Source: Bacteroidia bacterium (GTDB lineage Bacteria > Bacteroidota > Bacteroidia > Bacteroidales > Azobacteroidaceae). From it: a DNA stretch of 64,000 bases. The stretch spans positions 57,040 through 121,039 of the forward strand of contig BNXY01000001.1 in assembly GCA_025999935.1 (NCBI GenBank), written 5' to 3'. Positions 54,996 to 63,437 of this stretch are shown here, one piece after another. The notes under the pieces are model-generated. The model worked only from the letters and a program-made list of their open reading frames with translations, was not told where the DNA came from and ran no database searches. Each line of letters opens with the position of its first letter. Position 1 is the first letter of the stretch. A program made the position numbers and the translations under genes.

Positions 54996-56294
54996 ATGAA
55001 GAACACATCGCTTTTTAAAGGAAATAACGGGAAAAACTACTTGTTTCCGTTCATACTTGTTACCTCCCTTTTTTCTTTATGGGGGTTTGCCAATGACATC
55101 ACTAACCCGATGGTGGCCGCGTTTAAAAACATTCTACTCATCTCCAATTTTGAGAGTTCTCTGGTACAATTCGCTTTTTACGGCGGCTATTGTTTTATGG
55201 CGATACCGGCGGCGATCTTTATCCGAAAATTCGATTACAAAAAAGGCATCCTTATAGGACTTGGGCTTTATTCCATAGGATGTTTCCTTTTTATTCCGGC
55301 AGGAAATGCAATGGCTTTTTGGGTTTTCTTAATCGCTTATTTTGTAATGACTTGCGGATTAGCTTTTTTAGAAACGACTTCTAATCCCTATATCTTGTCG
55401 ATGGGTTCGGAAGAAACGGCTACCCGGCGCCTCAATCTTGCACAAGCGTTTAATCCCATCGGTTCATTGACGGGTATGCTGATTGCCAGAGAATTTATTC
55501 TGGCGCGCTTAAATGCTGCTACCGAAGCGGAACGAATTGTGTTGCGGGATACCAATCCCGATGCACTTGCTGCTATCCAACAATCCGACCTCAACATTGT
55601 CAGCTGGCCTTACTTGATGCTTGGTGTGGTCGTATTACTCTTTTTCATCGTTTTCGCTATTTCAAAATTGCCGCAGGTAGGTGTTGAGGATGTATCCATT
55701 TCTTCCACAGGAGACATTGTTAAACGCCTTTGGGGCAATAGCCGGTATATCCGTTCGGTAATTGCGCAAATATTTTATGTAGGCGTACAAATTATGGTCT
55801 GGACATTTATCATACAGTATGCCGAAACAGAATTGGAAATGAGTAAGGCTAATGCGCAGAGTTACAATATGGTAGCTATGGGAATTTTTGTTGCCAGCCG
55901 GTTTGTCTGCACGTTCTTGTTGAAATATTTCAAACCGAGTGTGTTGTTATTGACTTTAGCAATAGGTGGTGGAATTTTTACCTTGGGTACGATTTTTATA
56001 CACGGCATGATGGGCTTGTATTGTCTTGTAGCCATCTCTGCCTGTATGTCGCTGATGTTCCCAACCATTTATGGAATCGCGTTGAAAGACTTGGGCGATG
56101 ATGCCAAATTAGCTTCGGCAGGATTGATTTTGGCCATCGGCGGCGGATGTTTTCTGCCTCTCTTGCAGGGATTGCTAATCGACAAAGCGGTGTGGTTTGA
56201 TACATTTTCGTCGGTACGTATTTCTTTTGTATTGCCGTTGATATGTTTTATTGTGATTGCGTCTTTCGGACAATGGGTGAGAAAACAAAACTGA
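54996..56294 (+). CDS. fucP: L-fucose:H+ symporter permease
   Basis: This 432-residue major facilitator superfamily transporter has about 12 hydrophobic segments. The N-terminal segment LVTSLFSLWGFANDITNPMVAAFK contains the FucP-type acidic residue in membrane segment 1 (WGFANDITNPMV), and an SMGSEETATRR-type loop is near residue 140. It is the last gene of the operon and converges on ftcD with a 5 bp gap. Confidence 0.93.
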   Translation: MKNTSLFKGNNGKNYLFPFILVTSLFSLWGFANDITNPMVAAFKNILLISNFESSLVQFAFYGGYCFMAIPAAIFIRKFDYKKGILIGLGLYSIGCFLFIPAGNAMAFWVFLIAYFVMTCGLAFLETTSNPYILSMGSEETATRRLNLAQAFNPIGSLTGMLIAREFILARLNAATEAERIVLRDTNPDALAAIQQSDLNIVSWPYLMLGVVVLLFFIVFAISKLPQVGVEDVSISSTGDIVKRLWGNSRYIRSVIAQIFYVGVQIMVWTFIIQYAETELEMSKANAQSYNMVAMGIFVASRFVCTFLLKYFKPSVLLLTLAIGGGIFTLGTIFIHGMMGLYCLVAISACMSLMFPTIYGIALKDLGDDAKLASAGLILAIGGGCFLPLLQGLLIDKAVWFDTFSSVRISFVLPLICFIVIASFGQWVRKQN

Positions 56295-56299
56295 TTTCA

Positions 56300-57196
56300 C
56301 TATTCCATTAAATGAGTTTCCAATATCTGTTTGGTTGAAAAACCTTCCAAACCCAAGTAATAAGCGGCAGTGTCCACTACGGCTTGCAAGGGCAACAAGC
56401 CGATAAGTTCGCTGCCGCTTATGGTTACACCATATCGCCGGGCTTCAAATCGAATCATTTCTACTGCCTGATAAATAGCCGTTTGGGTATAATCCGTAAG
56501 GTTCATCGAGACCTGAACGCAGTTTTGCGCTTTCAATTCAACGCCCATCGCTTTGCAAAAACGCAATCCGCCGCCAATAAAACGAACTTTTTTCGCGATT
56601 TCATCGGCGATTTTCAGGTTATTGGTATTCAGATTCACATTGAACGCAATCAAAGGGGTACGCGCTCCAATGGCTACCGCACCGGCGGTAGGATGCCGTT
56701 CGCCGGGGCCGAAATCGGGTTGCCATTCCGGCAATTTCATTTTTTCCGTCAAGCCTTCAAATTCGCCTTTTCTTACCGCCGCCAAATTCCGGCGATGTTC
56801 GGCTGATGCGGATTTTTCGTACAGAAAAGCGGGTAGGGCGTATTGTTCGGCAATGGTCTGGGCTACCTCTTTGGCCAAGGTGTCGGCTTCCTGAATACTC
56901 AACCCCTTGATGGGAATAAACGGAATGACATCAACAGCGCCCATCCGGGGATGCTGTCCTGTGTGCCGGGTCAAATCAATCTCTCGAACAGCAACACCAA
57001 CCGCTTCGATAACAGCCGTTTTCATCGCTTCCGGTTCGCCGATAGCGGTAACGACCATCCGGTTGTGATCTTTGTCATTGCTATAATCCAGCAATTTGAC
57101 GTTTTCCTTCGCACGAAAAGCGCTGACGATTCGTTCTATTTTTTCCAAGTCGCGCCCCTCACTGAAATTCGGGACACATTCGATGATTTTATCCAT
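56300..57196 (-). CDS. ftcD: Glutamate formimidoyltransferase
   Basis: This 298-residue FTCD N-terminal-type enzyme transfers the formimino group from formiminoglutamate to tetrahydrofolate in histidine catabolism. It begins IIECVPNFSEGRDLEKIERI and carries RHTGQHPRMGAVDVIPFIPI near 80 and the active-site DYS-N-D-x-D-H-N-R segment near 38-47. The cyclodeaminase domain is absent, as expected for the short bacterial form. No other hut gene is nearby. Confidence 0.95.
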   Translation of the reverse strand: MDKIIECVPNFSEGRDLEKIERIVSAFRAKENVKLLDYSNDKDHNRMVVTAIGEPEAMKTAVIEAVGVAVREIDLTRHTGQHPRMGAVDVIPFIPIKGLSIQEADTLAKEVAQTIAEQYALPAFLYEKSASAEHRRNLAAVRKGEFEGLTEKMKLPEWQPDFGPGERHPTAGAVAIGARTPLIAFNVNLNTNNLKIADEIAKKVRFIGGGLRFCKAMGVELKAQNCVQVSMNLTDYTQTAIYQAVEMIRFEARRYGVTISGSELIGLLPLQAVVDTAAYYLGLEGFSTKQILETHLME

Positions 57197-57409
57197 ATAT
57201 AATTAAATAATTTGACGATACATAGGATTAGCAATAATTCAAAAAGTCAATCATTTTTTTATCGTTTTTCAAAATACAAAGTTAGTTATTTTTCGGTTCT
57301 TTTGGTCAAAATTAGAAGAATGTTTAGCAAAAGGATATGCATCGTCGGGCGTTGTTCCCCAACTCATTTTTTTTTTGCAAATGATTGCATATTATAAAAA
57401 AAATATTAA

Positions 57410-57417
57410 TACATTTG
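57410..57417 (+). promoter_or_regulatory. Promoter -7 box in the first NVEALA-locus copy
   Basis: TACATTTG (TAnnTTTG) lies 36 bp before an ATG (57454) of the decayed DUF1573 gene. The identical box is conserved in the second copy at 59866-59873. A TTG about 22 bp upstream is a weak -33 candidate. Conservation in both duplicates supports it as the promoter of the locus. Confidence 0.6.
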
Positions 57418-57453
57418 CAAAATTATATATAATTTCCATTGAATTAAACACGA

Positions 57454-57685
57454 ATGAAAAGCTTATTGCTATATACTTCCCATGATAATCAATCATGTTT
57501 CCACATCCTGCGGCTGTACGGCAGTGGAATGGGAGAAACAACCGGTTGAGCCGGGAAAAACCGCAGATATCAAAGTGGAAATAAAACCGGAAGAAGACGG
57601 ATATTTTAACAAAACGATAGATGTATATTGTAATGTGAAAGAATCGCCGGTAAAGCTGAGTATCAGCGGGACGGCAAATAAATAA
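57454..57685 (+). pseudogene. DUF1573 protein remnant, first copy
   Basis: An ATG at 57454 opens with MKSLLLYTS, the usual start of a DUF1573 lipoprotein signal, but the frame then shifts. From 57482 the C-terminal half of a DUF1573 domain is readable (INHVSTSCGCTAVEW, then PGKTADIKVE). The middle of the gene, including the signal cleavage region and the first strands, is deleted. The same break occurs in the copy at 59910-60141, so the deletion predates the duplication. The 67-residue open frame from 57482 could still be translated, but it lacks an export signal. Confidence 0.7.
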
Positions 57686-57993
57686 CAGGAGTATTAACCC
57701 AAAGGGAAAAAGGGGCGGAAAATTGTCTTCTCTCGCAAAAGTTTCGACAATGCAAACCACCCCGGACACCCTTTATAAAAAGAAATGCCCGGCAAAGATA
57801 AACAATTAAAATGAAAAATCGCTTGCAAAGCAAGCAAATTAAAAAAATGATGGGAAATTTAGCTTTCCAACTGGTCTTATGACTTAACAGAGTTGAGTTA
57901 TCCTCACTAAAACCGCAAGGTTTTGGTCTCGGTTTTCGGGAAAATAAAATTAATATTTTAAAATTATTCACTTCATATAAAAAATTAACAAAT
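57686..57993. other. Non-coding gap with a conserved structured element
   Basis: This 308 bp stretch has no gene. It contains a stem-loop GGGGCGG...CCACCCC with inner ATTGTC/GACAAT (57712-57763), shared with the second copy (60163-60212), where the outer stem is perfect. It also has the hairpin GCTTGCAAAGCAAGC near 57823-57837 and AAAACCGCAAGGTTTT near 57910-57925. It separates the DUF1573 remnant from the NVEALA peptide gene. Confidence 0.55.
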
Positions 57994-58257
57994 ATGAACA
58001 AGAAAATTTTATTCGGAATCGTCGCATTGGCGATTGCAGGTGTGAGTGTAGTAAACGTGAATTTCAATTCACAAAGTAATAATTTGTCCGCTGTTTCTTT
58101 GGCTAATGTGGAAGCGTTGGCACAGGAATTACCACCGCCACCAGATACTGGGTATTGTTGTACGCATTTTCCGTGTAAAAATTGTATCACTAAAATGACT
58201 GATTTGTATGAAAAAAAGCATATTAATTTTATGCCTTATCTCTTTTATCTCTTGTAA
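57994..58257 (+). CDS. NVEALA-family peptide, first copy, C-terminus extended by overlap
   Basis: This 87-residue precursor has a Lys-rich start, a hydrophobic segment (ILFGIVALAIAGVSVVNVNF) and the NVEALA motif near residue 43 (SLANVEALAQE). ALA-Q fits a signal peptidase I A-x-A site, leaving a short Cys-rich core with CC-THF-PCKNC. The reading frame runs 50 bp into the next gene, which makes the C-terminal 15 residues (YEKKHINFMPYLFYLL) suspect. In the second copy the peptide stops before a terminator-like hairpin, and that hairpin is missing here. It is probably a truncated or altered version of the peptide. Confidence 0.75.
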   Translation: MNKKILFGIVALAIAGVSVVNVNFNSQSNNLSAVSLANVEALAQELPPPPDTGYCCTHFPCKNCITKMTDLYEKKHINFMPYLFYLL

Positions 58258-59272
58258 AAAAGATAATCAGGAGGTAAATAGCGCATTAAATATCGTGATA
58301 GAAAACTTTAAGAATCAGAAGATAACGTTTTCTGATATTGTGACTGATATTCGAATAATGCTTCTGAATACAGACGAAAACAATTTGTTGGGAAATATAA
58401 AAGACATCTGTTTCTCATCCCATTATATATATGTATTAGATGATTTAACCGCTTCTGTTTTTATGTTTAGAATAGAAGACGGTTCCTTTTTAAAAAGAAT
58501 TTGTACTAAAGGAAACGGGCCTAATGAATATATTAGCCCAACTGCTATAAGACATAATTCCATGTTTGTCTATTTACTAGATTTGCCGACAAAAAGAATT
58601 ATTGTTTACAATGAAGAATTAGAGGCTATAAAAACAATTCAACTTTCAGTTTCAGCATCAGACTTTGTATGTATGGATAAAGGATTTCTTTTATATAACA
58701 TGGACGATTCTCCGGAATCTTATAAATTGATTTACACAGATTCAATGGGTTCTGTAGTTGATAAATTTATCCCATGTACGGAGTTTAATAATTCCGGAAT
58801 TTATAATTGGGGACGACCGAAAAATTTCTCAAAGTATAATCAAGATGTGTTTTTTTCTGAACCTTTTTCAAGTAAAATTTATTTATGGAAAAATAAGCAT
58901 TTGCTTATGAATTATCAATTAGATTTTAAAGAATATACAATTTCGGATAAACTCAACATAAATAATCATAACATCTTTGAAGATTTTGCATACACTATAT
59001 GCACAAATTTTTATCTAATAAAAGAATGGTTGGTCGTAAGTTTTCTTTATGATAATAACCGTTATTATAGCTTTACAAATTTATTAAGCAACGACCAAAA
59101 AGTGGGTGTGATAGAAGAACATATTCCGTTTTTTCCTCAATGGCAGAATGAAAACACGCTAATTGGATATTGTCATTATGAAGATATTAAAGATTTTTTA
59201 GTCACGCAAAAATCCAATAGTGTATCAGAAGATGATGAAACTCCTTGCTTGATTTTTTTTACATTACATTAA
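58208..59272 (+). CDS. 6-bladed beta-propeller lipoprotein, first copy
   Basis: This 354-residue protein has a lipoprotein signal (SILILCLISFISCKKDN, Cys near residue 16). The body has repeated blade-like segments (YIYVLDDLTASVFMF, FVYLLDLPTKRIIVY) and the G-N-G-P-N-E-Y segment typical of 6-bladed beta-propeller proteins in NVEALA loci. It would sit at the outer membrane or periplasmic face. It overlaps the NVEALA gene by 50 bp and precedes the truncated signal peptidase. It is only distantly similar to its counterpart at 60745. Confidence 0.8.
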   Translation: MKKSILILCLISFISCKKDNQEVNSALNIVIENFKNQKITFSDIVTDIRIMLLNTDENNLLGNIKDICFSSHYIYVLDDLTASVFMFRIEDGSFLKRICTKGNGPNEYISPTAIRHNSMFVYLLDLPTKRIIVYNEELEAIKTIQLSVSASDFVCMDKGFLLYNMDDSPESYKLIYTDSMGSVVDKFIPCTEFNNSGIYNWGRPKNFSKYNQDVFFSEPFSSKIYLWKNKHLLMNYQLDFKEYTISDKLNINNHNIFEDFAYTICTNFYLIKEWLVVSFLYDNNRYYSFTNLLSNDQKVGVIEEHIPFFPQWQNENTLIGYCHYEDIKDFLVTQKSNSVSEDDETPCLIFFTLH

Positions 59273-59293
59273 TATAATTTGGAAAAGATAAGG

Positions 59294-59704
59294 ATGATAT
59301 TGATAAAAAGCAACAAGATAACGACTTTGCGGATTTATTCATGGAAATCATTCTCTAAAAATTTGTCAACCGGTATCAAGATACTGGCAACGGGTATTTT
59401 GTTAGCCATCATTTTGCGTATCTTCGTCCTCTCCTCTTTCCACATCCCCACTCCTTCCATGGAACCCTCCGTTTTGGCAGGCGACTACATCATAGTAAAC
59501 AAATTAGCTTACGGCGCAAGAATCGTGAAGAATTTCAATTTTATGAAAGGCGGTAAGTTTGAGACATTTCGGGTAAAAGGTTTTGGAAAAGTCAAGCGGA
59601 ACGATGTGATTGTTTTCAATTTCCCGTATTCCGACTGGATGCAACAAGCTGCAACCGGATTTGGGTGTTTTTTACCTGAAACGTTGCGTAGCCCTTCCTG
59701 TTAG
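59294..59704 (+). pseudogene. Signal peptidase I gene, truncated and frameshifted, first copy
   Basis: The ATG at 59294 gives a membrane segment and the Ser motif region (SSFHIPTPSMEPSVLAGDYI) identical to the second copy. After residue 115 (FPYSDW) the frame breaks (MQQAATGFGCFLPETL). The catalytic Lys segment (YLKRCVAIPGD in copy two) and the rest are lost, so the product lacks the general base and should be inactive. The N-terminal 40 residues differ from copy two, while the part from GILLAIILR onward is nearly identical, suggesting gene conversion or a recombination joint. Confidence 0.85.
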
Positions 59705-59815
59705 CGCTGTCCACCGTTTTTGTGATAGACCGCCATTTGGCCAACGGCGTGGTTTCCGGTAAATATTTCTGGTTTTACGGGAGTATGGGGTTGGTGTATG
59801 TTAAAAATATTCAAA
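59705..59815 (+). pseudogene. Fragment of the O-antigen-ligase-like gene, first copy
   Basis: About 110 bp nearly identical to the start of the gene at 63434 (LALSTVFVIDRHLANGVVSG and the next 12 residues) follow the broken signal peptidase directly, and then run out into AT-rich sequence. This marks the end of the first duplicate and gives the likely recombination junction near 59815. Confidence 0.8.
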
Positions 59816-59865
59816 TCATTTCTTTTTTTTTAACAAATGATTGCATATTATAAAAAAAATATTAA

Positions 59866-60141
59866 TACATTTGCAAAATTATATATAATGTCCATTGAAT
59901 TAAACACGAATGAAAAGCTTATTGCTATATACTTCCCATGATTATCAATCATGTTTCCACATCCTGCGGCTGCACGGCAGTGGAATGGGACAAACAACCC
60001 ATTGAGCCGGGAAAAACTGCGGATATCAAAGTGGAAATAAAACCGGAAGAAGACGGATATTTTAATAAAACAATAGATGTATATTGTAATGTGAAAGAAT
60101 CGCCGATAAAGCTGACTATCAGCGGGACGGCAAATAAATAG
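59866..60141 (+). pseudogene. DUF1573 remnant and promoter, second copy
   Basis: This block is a near-identical repeat of 57410-57685: promoter box TACATTTG (59866-59873), the shifted ATG with MKSLLLYTSH, and the DUF1573 C-terminal half (59938-60141). Only four amino-acid changes separate the two 67-residue fragments (Glu to Asp, two Val to Ile, Ser to Thr). All are conservative, so the fragment may be under some constraint or the duplication is recent. Confidence 0.75.
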
Positions 60142-60162
60142 ATTATTAACTTAAAGGAAAAA

Positions 60163-60212
60163 GGGGCGGAAAATTGTCTTTCCCACAAAGATACGACAAT
60201 GCCCTCCGCCCC
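60163..60212. repeat. Conserved inverted repeat between DUF1573 remnant and NVEALA gene
   Basis: GGGGCGG (60163-60169) pairs with CCGCCCC (60206-60212), and ATTGTC (60173-60178) with GACAAT (60195-60200). The same element is at 57712-57763 with one broken outer pair. On the minus strand a TACCTTTG box lies nearby (about 60259-60266). It is a structured RNA or REP-like element of unknown role. Confidence 0.6.
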
Positions 60213-60400
60213 AACATCCTTCTAAAGCCTTTAGCCAAAGAAAGGAGGATAACAGCGGCAAAGGTACAAAAATAGTTGAAATAAATAGTATGTTCCGGCT
60301 TACTATTTGGTAAGCTACTCTACACATTAAACACAAAATCTGACTTGTGAAAGGATTTTATATAAATGTTTAACAAATATAATTTTAAAAATTTACAAAA

Positions 60401-60661
60401 ATGAATAAGAAAGTATTATTAGGAGTTGCTGCATTTGCAATCGCAGCAGTTAGTGTTTTTAATGTGAATTTCAATTCACAAAGTAATAATTTATCAAATG
60501 TTTCTTTGGCTAATGTGGAACAATTAGCAATGGCTGAAGACTTGCCCGAAGTAGTGATAAGTTGTAACAGCAATGGCTTTGGAACGTGTTATCTTTCAAC
60601 CGATTACTATCCATATTGCACCTTTTCCGGCTATATGAGCGATTTTTGTTATCCTTGGTAA
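60401..60661 (+). CDS. NVEALA-family cysteine-rich peptide precursor
   Basis: This 86-residue precursor has MNKK, a hydrophobic segment (VLLGVAAFAIAAVSVFNVNF), a Ser/Asn-rich spacer and the NVEALA-type motif (SLANVEQLAMAED). AMA-E would be a signal peptidase I site of A-x-A type. The mature core of about 37 residues has four cysteines (ISCNSNGFGTCYLS, YPYCTF, DFCYPW), compatible with two disulfides. A strong terminator-like hairpin follows, as expected for a peptide made in excess over the downstream genes. The biological role of NVEALA peptides is not established. Confidence 0.85.
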   Translation: MNKKVLLGVAAFAIAAVSVFNVNFNSQSNNLSNVSLANVEQLAMAEDLPEVVISCNSNGFGTCYLSTDYYPYCTFSGYMSDFCYPW

Positions 60662-60676
60662 ACTATTTACAAATTT

Positions 60677-60711
60677 ACCTGAGTATTGAAAATGTCTTTC
60701 AATACTCAGGT
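60677..60711 (+). terminator. Terminator or attenuator after the NVEALA gene
   Basis: A perfect 15 bp stem, ACCTGAGTATTGAAA pairing with TTTCAATACTCAGGT, surrounds the 5 nt loop ATGTC, followed by TGTTTATTTA. It lies 15 bp past the NVEALA stop and 33 bp before the propeller lipoprotein ATG. It would reduce, not abolish, transcription of the downstream genes. The equivalent hairpin is absent in the first copy. Confidence 0.85.
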
Positions 60712-60744
60712 TGTTTATTTATATAAAAATTATATTCAAAACAC

Positions 60745-61899
60745 ATGAAAACTAATATTCTTATATTTATTGCGCTATGTGTCATGGTTGGTTGTAAAAA
60801 AAAAGATTCCGGGACAGATACAAAATACATTCGAGCCGATATTGATAAAATGGATAATATTTCCATTTTTGACATTTTTGACAAGATTGAAGTCATTCCG
60901 CTGGAAACTACCGACAAATCGCTGATCGGCGGCATCAGCAAAGTAATTGTACACAATGACGTTTATTATGTATTGGATCCGAGCTTTGCTATCTGCAAAC
61001 TTATTGCATTTGACAAACAGGGTAAATTTCTGTTTAATATTGATGACAAAGGACAGGGACCTGATGAGTACTTAGATATTGCCGATTTCGACATTGATAA
61101 ATACAACCAGAGAATCATACTGCTTTCCGCTGTAGGTGCTTCGCTTCATGAATATGACCTAAACGGAAATTTTCTGCAAAAAATCAAACTTCCAGAGATA
61201 GTCAACGCTTATGGTAAAGTCAAATTGTTGAATAAAGATACGCTTGTCTTTTGGACGTATGATTACGATAACCGGATGAAATTTTATTCCACAAATAGTA
61301 ATACCATATTCAAAGAATCGCAGCCGGGTATGAATAATGTTTCCATATCATTAGAGATGAGTGCATTTCCTTTTTTCAATTATAATTATTTTACTAAGGT
61401 TTTAGACAACCGTGTTTATCAATTGCTACCTGACGGCGAAGTAACAATTGCCTATACATGGGATTTTGGAAATCTTAATATTTTGGATGAGACGGTCAAG
61501 CAAATGCCGCGTCTTCAAGGTCAAGCGACTGTTGATTATATAAAAAAAGCATACGCCTCAGAAGTTATAAACTATATGTTTAAGCTGTCCGAAAGAAACA
61601 GTCAATATTTATACACTGGATTGATAAGAGAAAATAAATATATAAATGTATTCCATAATGAGAACCGGAATAAAACATACGTCTTTGAAAAGACAAAGGA
61701 AGGAGCAGCCTTATTTCCTTTTTGCTGGACAGACGATTATGTAGTCGGCTATGCACCGTTTTGGCGTATTTTTAAAACAAGTATGGAAGATATTATCCCC
61801 GACGCCATCCTTGATGAAGAAAATGTACTAAGGAAAAGACAGCATGGCGAGGAAGATAATCCCGTCCTTATCAAATACCACTTCCGTAAACAGCCATGA
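60745..61899 (+). CDS. 6-bladed beta-propeller lipoprotein, second copy
   Basis: This 384-residue protein has a lipoprotein signal (ILIFIALCVMVGCKKKD, Cys near residue 17). It shows the NVEALA-locus propeller pattern: IEVIPLETTDKSLIGGISKV, YYVLDPSFAICKLIAFDKQGKFL, GQGPDEYLDIADFDID and YDLNGNFLQKIKLP, blade-like repeats with conserved Asp/Gly turns. It is probably anchored to the membrane facing the periplasm or the surface. Its stop overlaps the ATG of the thioredoxin-like gene by 4 bp. Confidence 0.85.
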   Translation: MKTNILIFIALCVMVGCKKKDSGTDTKYIRADIDKMDNISIFDIFDKIEVIPLETTDKSLIGGISKVIVHNDVYYVLDPSFAICKLIAFDKQGKFLFNIDDKGQGPDEYLDIADFDIDKYNQRIILLSAVGASLHEYDLNGNFLQKIKLPEIVNAYGKVKLLNKDTLVFWTYDYDNRMKFYSTNSNTIFKESQPGMNNVSISLEMSAFPFFNYNYFTKVLDNRVYQLLPDGEVTIAYTWDFGNLNILDETVKQMPRLQGQATVDYIKKAYASEVINYMFKLSERNSQYLYTGLIRENKYINVFHNENRNKTYVFEKTKEGAALFPFCWTDDYVVGYAPFWRIFKTSMEDIIPDAILDEENVLRKRQHGEEDNPVLIKYHFRKQP

Positions 61900-62504
61900 A
61901 AAAGTTATCCTCTGTCGCATTGATAATAGCGGTAGTGCTCTGTGTCGTTGTAAGCATATTCCGATGGAAAGACAAAGAAACCGCCAGTAGGCTTGCAACA
62001 CTCAACCTGCGGTTGGATTCCGAGTTATTCACAGCAAGAGAGACCGAACATATTAGCGCCGAAATATATCGCCGTACGGTTAGGTACTCCCAGACACCTC
62101 TTGAAAATGCCATAGTCTATTGGGGTGGTGATACGTTACAGACACAGTTGCTATCAGAAATTGCGAAAAAAACGCGACTCGTTTTTTGCTTCTCTATCAA
62201 TAGCTGTTCTCCATGTATTGATACAGCTATTAAATTATTAAAAGAGCAATTTTCTGATTTTGAGAGTAATGAATCGATATTAATAACGGGAGATAACCCT
62301 ATGAGGTTACGCGATGACTGCTACGGAAAACGGATGTTAGGTGGAATAACCCTGCCACTGAATGAAATCGAAGCACCTTTCTTTTTCATTTTGAATGAAG
62401 ATGTGGATCTTTCACATTTACACATATTAAACAAGATGGATACCAACTCGACAGTTATATATCTGACAGAAATTAAGAAAAAATTCATAAATTATGCGAA
62501 TTAA
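61896..62504 (+). CDS. Thioredoxin-fold protein with CSPC motif
   Basis: This 202-residue protein has an N-terminal signal anchor (LSSVALIIAVVLCVVVSIF). The C-terminal part has the C-x-x-C active site (INSCSPCIDTAIKLLKEQF, near residues 104-107) and the following strand (ESILITGDNP), as in thiol-disulfide exchange proteins. Anchored in the periplasm, it could form, isomerise or reduce disulfides in the Cys-rich NVEALA core. It is present only in the second copy. It overlaps the propeller gene by 4 bp. Confidence 0.75.
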   Translation: MKKLSSVALIIAVVLCVVVSIFRWKDKETASRLATLNLRLDSELFTARETEHISAEIYRRTVRYSQTPLENAIVYWGGDTLQTQLLSEIAKKTRLVFCFSINSCSPCIDTAIKLLKEQFSDFESNESILITGDNPMRLRDDCYGKRMLGGITLPLNEIEAPFFFILNEDVDLSHLHILNKMDTNSTVIYLTEIKKKFINYAN

Positions 62505-62528
62505 GGTTTGCTCCTTTTAAAAGAACCA

Positions 62529-63437
62529 ATGTCACTAATAAACGACCATAAGATAACAGTTTTGCTGAAATATTTTAAGAAATCTTTCTTAAAAGACTTA
62601 TTTTTTTACCTAAAAATCTTCGGAACAGGCATTCTACTGGCTATCATTTTGCGTATTTTCGTCCTCTCCTCGTTCCACATCCCGACTCCTTCCATGGAAC
62701 CCTCCGTTTTGGCAGGCGATTACATCATAGTAAACAAATTAGCTTACGGCGCAAGAATCGTGAAGAATTTCAATTTCATGAAAGGCGGTAAGTTTGAGAC
62801 ATTCCGGGTAAAAGGATTTGGAAAAGTGAAACGGAACGATGTGCTGGTTTTCAATTTCCCCTATTCCGACTGGAACAAGCTGCAACCGGATTTGGGTGTT
62901 TTTTATCTGAAACGTTGCGTGGCCATTCCGGGAGATACGTTTTATATTGAAAACGGGATTTACAAGGTAAAACAATATCCGGACACTTTGGGGTTTTATC
63001 AACGGGAGTTGCAACTGTCGCAAATGCCTGACAGTGCATTCAACGAAGGAGTTTTCAGCTGTTTCCCCAGTAAGGAGCATTACGGCTGGACGATTAAAAA
63101 CTTCGGGCCGCTGCATGTCCCTAAAATTGGAGATAATTTGGCTGTGGATACGCTAAATATCTTGATTTATAAGCATCTGATTGAATATGAAACCGACAAA
63201 AATGTTGAAATAAATGAGGGTAAAGTGTATTTGGATAGCGTAGTTTTGAATAATTACACATTCAAAATGAACTATTACTTTATGGCAGGCGATTATATTT
63301 TCGATTCGCGGGATTCGCGCTATTGGGGCTTGCTGCCGGAAGACCACATTGTGGGGAAAGCCTCGCTGATTTGGCAATCCAAAGACATGAATACCGGAAA
63401 ACGGAGATGGAACCGGATTTGCAGAACGATAAAATGA
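62529..63437 (+). CDS. Signal peptidase I, NVEALA locus
   Basis: The ATG at 62529 (MSLINDHKITVLLKYFKKSF) is used. A TTG at 62508 adds seven residues. The roughly 302-residue S26 peptidase has an N-terminal membrane segment, the catalytic Ser in HIPTPSMEPSVLAGD (near 54), the catalytic Lys in YLKRCVAIPGDT (near 127) and the conserved GDYIFDSRDSRYWG segment near the C-terminus. It would cut the NVEALA precursors at the A-x-A site. Such S26 copies next to substrate genes are usually specialised, but specificity is inferred here from location. Confidence 0.9.
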   Translation: MSLINDHKITVLLKYFKKSFLKDLFFYLKIFGTGILLAIILRIFVLSSFHIPTPSMEPSVLAGDYIIVNKLAYGARIVKNFNFMKGGKFETFRVKGFGKVKRNDVLVFNFPYSDWNKLQPDLGVFYLKRCVAIPGDTFYIENGIYKVKQYPDTLGFYQRELQLSQMPDSAFNEGVFSCFPSKEHYGWTIKNFGPLHVPKIGDNLAVDTLNILIYKHLIEYETDKNVEINEGKVYLDSVVLNNYTFKMNYYFMAGDYIFDSRDSRYWGLLPEDHIVGKASLIWQSKDMNTGKRRWNRICRTIK

